Assembly (NCBI GenBank): GCA_910577235.1
Contig: CAJTMX010000055.1
Span: 1-13,232, forward strand
Length of the DNA: 13,232 nucleotides
Reading direction: 5' to 3'
From: an uncultured Acetatifactor sp.
GTDB lineage: Bacteria; Bacillota; Clostridia; Lachnospirales; Lachnospiraceae
This document shows positions 6,955 to 13,232 of the stretch, piece by piece (within the stretch, counting starts at the first letter, position 1; every line of letters begins with the position of its first letter). The notes beneath the pieces are model-generated. The model searched no databases and was not told where the DNA came from. It saw only the letters and a program-made list of their open reading frames with translations. Made by a program: the position numbers and the translations under genes.

Positions 6955-8358
6955 TCAACTCTCCTCCGGCAGCCTCTCCAGCCGCAGCCGGTAGCGGTGT
7001 TTCCCAAAGCCCAGGCCCTTCCGCAAGTTCCCCGCATCCTCCCCCAGGATAGCGCTGTTACGGAACACGCACAGGAGCAAGCCTGCCAGCAGCCCGTTGC
7101 TCACCGCATTCCCCAGACCGTAGGCCAGAAAGGGGATTCCCGTGGTGTAATACAATCCGTAACCGAGATTGATGGCTATAAAAACCACGCTGCGCGTCAG
7201 CATACTCAGACTGCATGCGCTCCCCAGCAGTATCCCCAGACGGTTGCGCTGGCGCAGGGACAGCCGCAACGCCCTCCCGGCAAAAAACAGCAGGCCACCT
7301 GCCACCAACGCCCCCGCTATGATGCCAAACCGGGAAAAGATCGCACTTAGCACATAGGTGTCCGCCAGACTCCGTTCAATCCCTCGGGCTACCGTCCAGG
7401 AAGGCAGGTCTGTCCTTCCCCACAGGGAATACTGGCCCATTCCCAGCAGTTCCCGCTGCTGTAGTATGGTGTATCCCGCTCCTGCTGCCGCGCTCTCCGG
7501 CCGCAGTAACGCGGCCAGTCTGACAAGGGGATAGGAATATATCCGACCGCTCCCAGCCATTACCAGGCTCAGCACCCCCAGCACGGCACAGACCAGCGCC
7601 GTCCCGGACAAAAGCACCGTCTGCCAGCGCCTTTTTCCTCCAAAGATGTTTCTAGCCACCGCCACTGCAAGCAGCGGACCACAGACCAGCACAGTCTCCA
7701 CACAGGCGGCGTACTGACCGGAACAGAACGCCCCGGCAAGAAACGCCAACGACAGAGCCATACACCGTGCCAATCCCCCAAATCCCTTCTGCCGGTTGCG
7801 GTAGATCAGCGCAGCCAACAGGATGGGATATGCGCTGTACATATAATACAGCGTATATCTCATGTTGTAGAAGGGGCCTTTGACCATAATACACACCAAC
7901 ACAGCCATATACAAGCTATACCAGAGATAGGCATGCCGTCCGATAAAACTGTAGTCCAGATACATGATTCCCAGCATGAGCGCCAGCCCCAGCAGATTGT
8001 ACACCAGCGTTCTCCCTACATAATGCTGCAACACATAACCCCAAGAGGGCGGATCACTGATCTCATAGAAGACACAAATCTGTGTCAGGATGCCTGCAGC
8101 TGTCAGCGCCAGAGCCAGCGCGATCAGTCCCAGCGGAATCCCGGGCCTGTGAATCCGGTTCAGCTGCGCTCCTGTTTCCACCGGGTCCCCCATCTGCCGG
8201 ACGCTCTCTGCCAGCGCTTTATCCCGCTCCATGCCTTCGGATTCATAGGCGGCGCACTGCTCCTCTATATGCCCTCTGATCTCATCAAGCACCATCCGCC
8301 GCGCCCGGGAATCCTGTATCTGCTCCCCCAGGGTATCCAGATATTCCCTATACTCCAT
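6955..8358 (-). CDS. HAAS-prefixed FtsW/RodA/SpoVE (SEDS) family membrane protein
   Basis: A 467-residue protein. Residues 1-72 form a HAAS/permease-prefix type helical domain (EIRGHIEEQ..., then ESVRQMGDPVETGAQLNRIHRP), typical of membrane proteins encoded next to PadR regulators. From about 75 onward it is polytopic with roughly ten hydrophobic segments. The SEDS signature is seen in the C-terminal half: GAGYTILQQRELLGMGQYSLWG, a conserved aspartate D333 in LADTYVLSAIFSRFG at the place of the catalytic TDF motif, and TTGIPFLAYG (405-414) followed by the last helices. Canonical family members are peptidoglycan glycosyltransferases. Here the usual acidic EE after the TDF helix is S-R, so catalysis is uncertain. 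A GGAGGAGGG site precedes the ATG at 8358 by 6 nt. It overlaps the PadR gene by 11 nt and is followed by a strong terminator. The role may be a stress- or condition-specific envelope function rather than division. Confidence 0.85.
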   Translation of the reverse strand: MEYREYLDTLGEQIQDSRARRMVLDEIRGHIEEQCAAYESEGMERDKALAESVRQMGDPVETGAQLNRIHRPGIPLGLIALALALTAAGILTQICVFYEISDPPSWGYVLQHYVGRTLVYNLLGLALMLGIMYLDYSFIGRHAYLWYSLYMAVLVCIMVKGPFYNMRYTLYYMYSAYPILLAALIYRNRQKGFGGLARCMALSLAFLAGAFCSGQYAACVETVLVCGPLLAVAVARNIFGGKRRWQTVLLSGTALVCAVLGVLSLVMAGSGRIYSYPLVRLAALLRPESAAAGAGYTILQQRELLGMGQYSLWGRTDLPSWTVARGIERSLADTYVLSAIFSRFGIIAGALVAGGLLFFAGRALRLSLRQRNRLGILLGSACSLSMLTRSVVFIAINLGYGLYYTTGIPFLAYGLGNAVSNGLLAGLLLCVFRNSAILGEDAGNLRKGLGFGKHRYRLRLERLPEES

Positions 8359-8740
8359 AACAAACCCTCCTCCCGCATAGATTGTCTGCCGTCATGGCTG
8401 GAGATATCCTTCCTTCCCCATCCTGGGCCAATACGTTGGATACTGCCGCCTGATATTCCTGCCACTGAGCCTTTTTCTGTGCCGCGTACTTTTTTCCCTC
8501 CCGGGTCAGACTATAGTATCTGCGACTTTTTCCGCCGTGCGCCTCCTCCTCATAGCTGGTCACATATCCCTTGTTTTCCAGGGTATGCAGCAGCGGATAC
8601 AGCGTTCCTGCCTTCAGTTCAAAGACTTGATTGGACCTGCCCCGCAGAGTATCGATCATCTCATACCCGTACATATCCTTCTCCTCCAAAAGACGCAGAA
8701 CCAGCATATCCATGCTCCCCTGTACCAGATTTCTGTCCAT
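8348..8740 (-). CDS. PadR family transcriptional regulator
   Basis: A 130-residue winged-helix repressor. PadR motifs are in order: MDMLVLRLLEE, YGYEM (24-28), the wing-adjacent GTLYPLLHTLENKGYV (45-60) and GGKSRRYYSLT (69-79), then one C-terminal dimerisation helix (about 80-105). The last 20 residues are a short non-conserved tail. The frame is open to 8809, but the start is ATG 8740, because AAAGGAG lies 7 nt upstream and the family N-terminus begins there. It is the first gene of a two-gene unit and overlaps the SEDS gene by 11 nt. Members of this subfamily repress their own operon, and the nested palindrome 20 bp upstream is the obvious candidate operator. The inducer is unknown; envelope-active compounds are a possibility from related cases. 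Confidence 0.93.
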   Translation of the reverse strand: MDRNLVQGSMDMLVLRLLEEKDMYGYEMIDTLRGRSNQVFELKAGTLYPLLHTLENKGYVTSYEEEAHGGKSRRYYSLTREGKKYAAQKKAQWQEYQAAVSNVLAQDGEGRISPAMTADNLCGRRVCYGV

Positions 8741-8760
8741 TTTTCCGCTCCTTTCCAATT

Positions 8761-8803
8761 TATATAGGCAATCTATATACATTATATATAGATTGCCTAT
8801 ATA
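8761..8803. promoter_or_regulatory. Nested palindromic operator for the PadR regulator
   Basis: TATATAGGCAATCTATATA (8761-8779) and its exact reverse complement (8785-8803) are separated by CATTA. Each 19-bp arm is itself an inverted repeat, TATATAG-N5-CTATATA. There are therefore two equal sites with centres 24 bp apart. The right arm fills the spacer of the padR promoter and touches the -10 box; the left arm covers the transcription start region. This is the arrangement expected for tight autorepression by a dimeric PadR protein. The symmetry is read directly; binding is inference. Confidence 0.8.
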
Positions 8804-8809
8804 TGTCAA
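8781..8809 (-). promoter_or_regulatory. Consensus promoter of the PadR-SEDS unit
   Basis: On the - strand a perfect TTGACA (8809-8804) is followed after 17 bp by a perfect TATAAT (8786-8781). Transcription should start near 8774, giving a leader of about 34 nt to the PadR start codon. A fully consensus promoter combined with an embedded operator suggests a strongly repressed but highly inducible unit. Confidence 0.88.
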
Positions 8810-8818
8810 GAAAAATCC

Positions 8819-9295
8819 TCAATACAGAATATGCTTTACACCATTTGTCGACGTTGCAGGCTGGCCAGTGGCAGGTTCGCTACTTTGCACGACGGCATTG
8901 TTTTGTTCAGAATAAACATTCCGTCCTATACGCCCTCTCAGCGCGCTTACTGTTAAGAGGGCTGCAAAGATAGTGCTTATGCAGGCCTCGATTTCCTCCA
9001 TAGCAATCGTATAAATGCTGCTCCGTTTTGACGCCGCCTTTCTCCAATAGGTTTTCAGTGAAATGTTCCGGACAATTTTGCATATATAGGTCAAAAGCGG
9101 TCTGGGTTCCACTGGGGGAATTGCGTTCCATGCTCCTAAATAAGCATCATTGACACACTCTTCCGCGTCTTGTGTGTTATTCACAATATTGTGCGAAAGC
9201 TTCCGGCAGACATTCCCATATTTTTCATCCATTTCCCGTATAGCCTGTTCAGAACACCGGAAAAATAATTCAATGATTTTCCCGTCCTCAATCAC
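8819..9295 (-). pseudogene. Truncated ECF sigma factor fused to a foreign tail
   Basis: Residues from the GTG at 9295 to about 8975 match the first half of a sigma-70 ECF factor: FFRCSEQAIREMDEKYG, NVCRKLSHNIVNNTQDAEE, VNDAYLGAWNAIPPVEPRPL and LTYICKIVRNISLKTYWRKA (region 2, core binding and -10 recognition). After AMEEIEACIS the family similarity ends. Region 4, needed for -35 recognition, is absent. The frame instead continues about 50 residues through a hydrophobic stretch FAALLTVSALRG and a S/T/P/Q-rich tail that resemble the start of a lipoprotein. The likely history is a deletion joining the sigma gene to a lipoprotein gene. The frame opens with a GTG at 9304 that lies in the GGAGG itself; the GTG at 9295, 8 nt behind it, is the real start. 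It may still make a 158-residue protein, but not a working sigma factor. Confidence 0.72.
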
Positions 9296-9384
9296 TTGTA
9301 CCACCTCCTATGCTTTTCGGGTTTATCTATATACTACGGTTTTCGCGGCAAATACTACATCAATTCATAAAATATCTCAAAAAG

Positions 9385-9393
9385 ATTATAGCA
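9385..9393 (-). promoter_or_regulatory. Extended -10 element upstream of the ECF remnant
   Basis: On the - strand TGC-TATAAT (9393-9385) is a perfect -10 with the extended TG motif. The -35 position 17 bp upstream (ATCTCT) is poor. The site lies about 90 nt upstream of the GTG start at 9295 and directly follows a terminator, so it fits a promoter for the truncated sigma gene. Confidence 0.45.
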
Positions 9394-9419
9394 CATCCGG
9401 GAAAATAAGAGATTGCCCG

Positions 9420-9447
9420 AAAAAAGGACTGCCGAAACAGCCCTTTT
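9420..9447 (-). terminator. Intrinsic terminator between lipoprotein region and ECF remnant
   Basis: On the - strand AAAAGGGCTG pairs with CAGTCCTTTT (one G-T pair) around a 6-nt loop and is followed by more T. It has the canonical stem-plus-U-tract layout and insulates the ECF remnant from transcription coming from the lipoprotein gene. Confidence 0.75.
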
Positions 9448-9707
9448 CTCCCGCTATCATTTATCCATTCAGTTTTTTTACCGCTTTACTTATATACACT
9501 CACGGAAACTCTTATATTATCACGAAAACTCACAGATAATTTCCGTGTTCGTATCCGAGTATCTGTGATAACAACCGGCTTTTGCCTGCGAGCATAAACT
9601 ATCAGGCAAAAGAACCCCAAAACGACCGTTCATGCCCTCACCAATGATGATACGGCCTAAAAAGCACAGGGAAATTCTCGGTTTTCCGTGTCCGTATCTG
9701 CCGGAAA
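9448..9707. repeat. Gene-free stretch with clustered short direct and inverted repeats
   Basis: I find no convincing gene here. Several repeats are interleaved: CACGGAAA (9501-9508) with TTTCCGTG (9540-9547); TTATCAC (9517-9523) with GTGATAA (9565-9571); CACAGATA (9531-9538) with TATCTGTG (9560-9567); and a perfect 10-bp pair CTTTTGCCTG (9579-9588) / CAGGCAAAAG (9603-9612). A 16-bp direct repeat TTTCCGTGTYCGTATC occurs at 9540-9555 and 9683-9698. The pattern fits a folded 3' region of the lipoprotein mRNA or the remains of a small mobile or palindromic element. The 9579-9612 hairpin lacks a U tract, so I do not call it a terminator. Confidence 0.5.
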
Positions 9708-11183
9708 CTAATTTTTTCTTTCAGTTGTATTTACTTCAGCAGCGAAAATTTTGCTGCATAATTCCGTATATTCATCATATGAAATTTCAGCTCCATCCAA
9801 TGTATATTTTATTCCAGCTTCTGCATTATTTGGGTCAAATTCCTCACCGAAATTCATTTCTGCAGTTAAGTTATCAGCTCCTTCAAATTTTTCCATATGG
9901 TAAAATTCAAATCCTGCACTCGATCTGTTACTGTACATGATCCATACGGCTCCATTATAATAGGTATAAGAAAGAATGAGAACAGTACCCTCTCCTGCAG
10001 CAAATTCATATACCTTGTCATCACGCGCATCAAGATATATCCCACCATAAGGCCCGTTAATAATCAGTTCGTTTTCTCCATCATTGTCAAGATCGACTTT
10101 CTCTCCAATAGAATATGCATCCCATTCCTCAGAATCCAAATTTAAATCGCTAACAGAAAATGTCGATGCCGAATCTTCAGAGTCAACTGCGTCTGCCAAT
10201 CCATTGATAAAGGAATCTAATAGTTCATCTACTGCTGCTTCCGAACCTGTATCCGCAGTATCCTGCATATTACTTTCCTGCTGATTTGCCGGGAAATCAT
10301 CTATGTTAGGAACATCTGAGGTTTTGTAAAATCTGTATTCGCCCAATCCTGCAAAATCAAGCCATTCCTGACCATAAATGGTTACTACCGCGATATCCTC
10401 CTCCAATTTTATGACTCCGTTCATCTCATTTCCACGAGGACCTGTTGTTGCAAATTCCAACCCTTCTTCCGTAATTTTTCCCGCATCATCATAAAAACCC
10501 CAGAGCCTGAATAAATCTATCTGAATCTGATAAGTTCCATCATCATTTTTCTTTATTTCTAACGCCGGCTCGTCAATATCATAACTATTATATTCGCCCT
10601 CATACTCATATACGTCCGTCCTCACCTCTGTTTTCTTTGTGGCCTGATATAAAAATTGCGCCTCTTCAAACCCTGCTTCTCCGTAATACACATTGATTTC
10701 ATCCGTACTATATTCTAAAACATAATAGCTAAAGTTAACTGTATCGTCAGAAAATACCTGTTCGGGGTACTTAACATATATCCGATTATTTTCTATAGTT
10801 TCTATATTAGATGAATCGGCTAAAAAGCGACAAGAAGATTCCGATTCATAGTCGGAAATATCATATCCATTGGATGATTTTTGAATCATTAACTTACCGG
10901 TTCCATAATCTGATAAATATTCATATTCTCCTGTCAGGTTTTCCAATTCTGCCAAATCTAAACCGGTAATGTTGTCATTTTGTGTTATCTGAACTTCGCC
11001 AGTGCTGCCGCCTGGTTCTGCAGTGCTGCTTATTACATTCGTTTGAGCGTCTTCTGAATTCTTTGCCTGCCCACACGATGAAACTGTTAACAGAGCAGCC
11101 CCGATTATCATTGCCATTACCGCTTTTTTCATTACTGATTTTCCAATTAAATGCCAATCCTTAAATAAAATGCGATGTACCAC
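9708..11183 (-). CDS. Large secreted lipoprotein with DxDxDG motif
   Basis: A 491-residue lipoprotein. The signal sequence has a hydrophobic core AVMAMIIGAALLTVSSC with the lipobox ending at C37, after which the chain is rich in S, T, D and E. The body is acidic and tyrosine-rich, with beta-strand-like repeats (YEYLSDYGTGKLMIQ, EYEGEYNSYDIDEPALEI) and a linker of S, A and D residues at about 300-350. Next comes a C-terminal module carrying DLDNDGENELII with D364, D366 and D368, a calcium-loop motif as in FG-GAP/dockerin-like repeats. The GTG at 11183 is used because AGGAGG lies 9 nt before it. The ATG at 11132 (MKKAVMAM...) gives a more usual signal peptide but has a weak site. No enzymatic motif is recognised. 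It lies behind a two-component pair and a repeated putative regulator site, so it is a probable output of that system. Confidence 0.8.
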   Translation of the reverse strand: MVHRILFKDWHLIGKSVMKKAVMAMIIGAALLTVSSCGQAKNSEDAQTNVISSTAEPGGSTGEVQITQNDNITGLDLAELENLTGEYEYLSDYGTGKLMIQKSSNGYDISDYESESSCRFLADSSNIETIENNRIYVKYPEQVFSDDTVNFSYYVLEYSTDEINVYYGEAGFEEAQFLYQATKKTEVRTDVYEYEGEYNSYDIDEPALEIKKNDDGTYQIQIDLFRLWGFYDDAGKITEEGLEFATTGPRGNEMNGVIKLEEDIAVVTIYGQEWLDFAGLGEYRFYKTSDVPNIDDFPANQQESNMQDTADTGSEAAVDELLDSFINGLADAVDSEDSASTFSVSDLNLDSEEWDAYSIGEKVDLDNDGENELIINGPYGGIYLDARDDKVYEFAAGEGTVLILSYTYYNGAVWIMYSNRSSAGFEFYHMEKFEGADNLTAEMNFGEEFDPNNAEAGIKYTLDGAEISYDEYTELCSKIFAAEVNTTERKN

Positions 11184-11238
11184 TTCTGCTATCCTCCTGT
11201 AATATGATTAACACCATATTTATATCACAGTGAGAAGG

Positions 11239-11289
11239 AATATAAAATACTCCCTGTATAAACAACACATATTTTGCACAAACGACACA
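11239..11289 (-). promoter_or_regulatory. Putative LytTR-type operator and promoter for the lipoprotein gene
   Basis: Two 14-bp direct repeats, TGTGTCGTTTGTGC (11289-11276) and TGTGTTGTTTATAC (11269-11256) on the - strand, match at 11 of 14 positions and are spaced 20 bp start to start, two helical turns. Tandem 9-bp sites with this period are characteristic of LytTR regulators such as AgrA and ComE, and the cores GTCGTTTGT and GTTGTTTAT partly fit the AgrA-type pattern. The second repeat overlaps a possible -35 TTGTTT (11265-11260), followed after only 15 bp by TATATT (11244-11239). A badly spaced promoter is typical of activator-dependent ones. A short palindrome AATATG/CATATT lies further down at 11201-11220. 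Confidence 0.55.
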
Positions 11290-11292
11290 AAA

Positions 11293-11997
11293 TCAATCAT
11301 CAAACCGCATTCTCCATTTAAAAAACTCCTTTTTAAACTCTTTACTGTGAATCCTTCCAATTACTACCTTTATTCCGTTGCAAAGCGTAACTTCATGACT
11401 ATTTACCTTTTCAATATATTTTAAATTGACAATATATGACCGATGTATCAGAAAAAAGCCAAACCGAGATAATCTTCGCGCGGTTTCAGATATCTGCCCT
11501 TCACATAAATGTTCACTGCCATCCAACATGAGATATCTTAGTTTCCTTCCATTTGTCTCAACAAGCAGAAGTTCATTCAGGCTTATCTTTATGCGAATCC
11601 CAGCGGTATCATTACAAAAAACAATCCGATCCTGAATTTTAGTTTTAAGGAAAAAATCAATCGCTTCATTGATTTCCTCTAAATGCCTTTTATCGATATA
11701 TCTGAAAGCATTCACTCTATAACCAAATCTGGCTAACTCTGTGTGTGATGTTAAAAAACAAACTTTACATTTGTTTCCAAGATTCATCAACTGTTCCGCT
11801 ATTTCAAAACCATCTTCCCCTTCTGCAAGTTCAATATCCAAAAACAACAAATCCGCATCTGCATTTCTCATAAAATCTTTTCCACTGTTATATGAATTGA
11901 TTTGTGATGAAATATTCTTATCCTTACAATATTTTTCGATAATAGTCTGTATCTTATCTCTCCATACCGCTTCATCTTCTACAATACCTATTTTCAT
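11293..11997 (-). CDS. LytTR-family response regulator (AgrA-like)
   Basis: A 234-residue regulator. The receiver domain (1-118) has the acidic pair E7/D8, the phospho-acceptor D54 in LLFLDIEL, T83 in FLTSHTE and K103 in FRYIDK. The LytTR DNA-binding domain (about 122-230) contains LLLVETNGRKLRYLM, FFLIHRSYIVNLKYIEKV and the basic end GRIHSKEFKKEF. The start is ATG 11997, with GAGGAG 8 nt upstream. It overlaps the kinase gene by ATGA, so the pair is translationally coupled. It is the likely DNA-binding partner of the direct repeats at 11256-11289, immediately behind its own stop codon. No AgrB/AgrD peptide genes are visible in the window, so the signal is unknown. Confidence 0.94.
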   Translation of the reverse strand: MKIGIVEDEAVWRDKIQTIIEKYCKDKNISSQINSYNSGKDFMRNADADLLFLDIELAEGEDGFEIAEQLMNLGNKCKVCFLTSHTELARFGYRVNAFRYIDKRHLEEINEAIDFFLKTKIQDRIVFCNDTAGIRIKISLNELLLVETNGRKLRYLMLDGSEHLCEGQISETARRLSRFGFFLIHRSYIVNLKYIEKVNSHEVTLCNGIKVVIGRIHSKEFKKEFFKWRMRFDD

Positions 11998-13232
11998 TCC
12001 TTTTTCTCCTCTGCTTTGGCAGTTGGTATAGCAATACTGATTTGAAACAACGCTTCTCTATTTTCCACTATAGATTCCATATAACATTCACCGTGATACT
12101 TTTCAACAGTTGCAACAATATTTTTCAGGCCAAAACCATGATTTTCCTTATCCTTTTTAGATGTCATAAAAAAGTCTGTTTTTGTATTGATTCTTTTGGC
12201 TACACTGTTACTAACAACAATAAAAATTTCTTCCTTATGTTCTACAAGTTCAACACGTATTCTGGGAACATCTGCTTTTATCGCCGCTTCAAAAGCATTT
12301 TGCAATATATTTCCCATCAATGTGGTAATATCAAACATCTCAAGAGGCATTTTTTCAGTCAGCTTTCCCCAAACGGCAAACTCTATATTTTCCTTTACCG
12401 CCAAATATAAATAATAATTAACAATAATATCGAGAAAGCTATCTCCTGTATGAATCTTTAAATCAAACACATCCTGAATATTCCAGATAGTATCTATGTA
12501 CTCTTTGGCTTCTTCTGTCTTTTTTTCATTTATTAACTCTCTAACAGCACCAATATGATTTACCAAATCATGCTTAAAACGCCGTACAGCTACCGACTGC
12601 TGTAACTGATAATCGTACTGCTGCTTTTGCATATACATAAAAGACTGCAATTCCCTGCTCTGCCTGTCTGATAATATATTTTTGATGGCCAGATTAAGCG
12701 TAAGAAAAATGGAATAAAGTGTCCCTGCTATGCTGATAAAAAATACTGCATAGGCATCTAAGCTATACCTTGCATGATTTTCGTTAAAGAAATAAAAAAC
12801 ATAATCATAGAACATCTGGAAAATACTGCCCTGTATTAAAAGCGCAAACTTATACTTAAGTTTTATATCGCCCAAATATATGTCATTTTTCTTAAAAAGC
12901 CGCAAATATATCAGAAGATACACCAAAAATGAGAGCAGATAGGCAGGTTCCATCCACCATGTTATATCCGTGCCGCCAACTCCTCCGCCTATTAAAACAA
13001 CCTGTATCAGCATGACACTGAACGTATCAATGATTCCCGTAAAATACATAAGGGCAGCGCTCAGTAGAAACAAATGCCACAACCTATCTTCAAAAAATAA
13101 ACATATGGAAAGTACGCTCCATAATATATAGATAATCGGAGAATTTGTATCAAAATATACGTTATAAGCCCCTGCAGACAACATAGTCAAAACCGATGCG
13201 CCAAGAAAAAACTTGTTTTTTCTTGGATTTAA
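11994..13232 (-). CDS. AgrC-like GHKL sensor histidine kinase, 5' end outside the window
   Basis: Membrane histidine kinase of the AgrC/ComD class that phosphorylates the LytTR regulator encoded next. Numbered from the in-frame TTG at 13190, the N-terminal 170 residues are hydrophobic, with about six membrane helices. A coiled linker (175-203) follows, then RRFKHDLVNHIG with phospho-acceptor H207, the N box LMGNILQNAFEAA (N294, N298), and the G box HGFGLKNI of an HATPase_c_5 domain. The frame continues upstream of 13190 without a stop to the last base of the window (LNPRKNKFFLGASV...), continuing a hydrophobic helix, and the TTG has no ribosome binding site, so I treat the gene as 5'-truncated by the window edge. 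The ligand is probably extracellular and possibly peptidic, from family knowledge only. Confidence 0.93.
   Translation of the reverse strand, partial: LNPRKNKFFLGASVLTMLSAGAYNVYFDTNSPIIYILWSVLSICLFFEDRLWHLFLLSAALMYFTGIIDTFSVMLIQVVLIGGGVGGTDITWWMEPAYLLSFLVYLLIYLRLFKKNDIYLGDIKLKYKFALLIQGSIFQMFYDYVFYFFNENHARYSLDAYAVFFISIAGTLYSIFLTLNLAIKNILSDRQSRELQSFMYMQKQQYDYQLQQSVAVRRFKHDLVNHIGAVRELINEKKTEEAKEYIDTIWNIQDVFDLKIHTGDSFLDIIVNYYLYLAVKENIEFAVWGKLTEKMPLEMFDITTLMGNILQNAFEAAIKADVPRIRVELVEHKEEIFIVVSNSVAKRINTKTDFFMTSKKDKENHGFGLKNIVATVEKYHGECYMESIVENREALFQISIAIPTAKAEEKKE

Noticed and set aside
7933..8973. Long + strand open frame (346 codons) across the SEDS, PadR and ECF genes
   Set aside because: It crosses three - strand genes and the PadR operator; composition is shadow-like and no family is recognisable.
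9150..9539. + strand frame of 129 codons across the ECF remnant, its promoter and the terminator
   Set aside because: Runs through a clear terminator and antisense to sigma region 2; no ribosome site or recognisable protein features.
9579..9612. Perfect 10-bp inverted repeat as a terminator for the lipoprotein gene
   Set aside because: Neither strand has a T run after the stem and the loop is 14 nt; kept only as part of the repeat cluster. The better terminator is at 9420-9447.
12000..13232. Kinase start at TTG 13190 or ATG 13184
   Set aside because: Neither has a ribosome binding site, and the frame continues upstream to the window edge in a hydrophobic, membrane-helix-like sequence, so the true start is probably outside.

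Overview
The window looks like a chromosomal segment of a gut-type Clostridia, most likely a Lachnospiraceae member. The clues are an oligoendopeptidase F, a HAAS-prefixed SEDS protein under a PadR repressor, an ECF sigma factor with the motif NDAYLGAWNAIPP, an AgrC/AgrA-like two-component pair, and GGAGG-type ribosome binding sites. This is inference from family content; there is no rRNA or other marker to fix the genus. Only pepF and a broken gene behind it lie on the + strand; every other gene is on the - strand.

Left part (1-5900). A divergent promoter region (about 49-143) fires leftward out of the window and rightward into pepF, a cytosolic M3B zinc oligopeptidase. A small cysteine-rich gene overlaps the pepF stop codon by ATGA but carries a one-base frameshift. 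Facing it on the - strand is a GH2 beta-mannosidase, whose 3' end overlaps the start of a small DUF2752 membrane protein gene. Hairpins lie between the convergent units. The mannosidase leader contains a decayed 32-bp tandem repeat.

Middle part (5860-8810). A soluble PocR-domain protein with a very short chemoreceptor signalling tip stands alone between hairpins. Upstream of it is a two-gene unit: a PadR repressor followed by an 11-nt-overlapping FtsW/RodA-type (SEDS) membrane protein with an N-terminal HAAS domain. Its promoter is a perfect TTGACA-N17-TATAAT. A perfect 19-bp inverted repeat surrounds the -10 box, and each arm is itself a TATATAG-N5-CTATATA palindrome. This is a strong autoregulatory operator candidate and the most striking regulatory structure in the window.

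Right part (8820-13232). This part is visibly more AT-rich, apart from the ECF remnant at its left end. It holds an ECF sigma factor that has lost its region 4 and runs instead into a lipoprotein-signal-like tail, a repeat-rich gene-free stretch (about 9448-9707), a large lipoprotein with a DxDxDG motif, a LytTR response regulator, and an AgrC-like histidine kinase cut off by the right window edge. The kinase and regulator overlap by ATGA. Just behind the regulator stop, in front of the lipoprotein, two 14-bp direct repeats 20 bp apart resemble LytTR-family binding sites, so kinase, regulator and lipoprotein probably form one signalling circuit.
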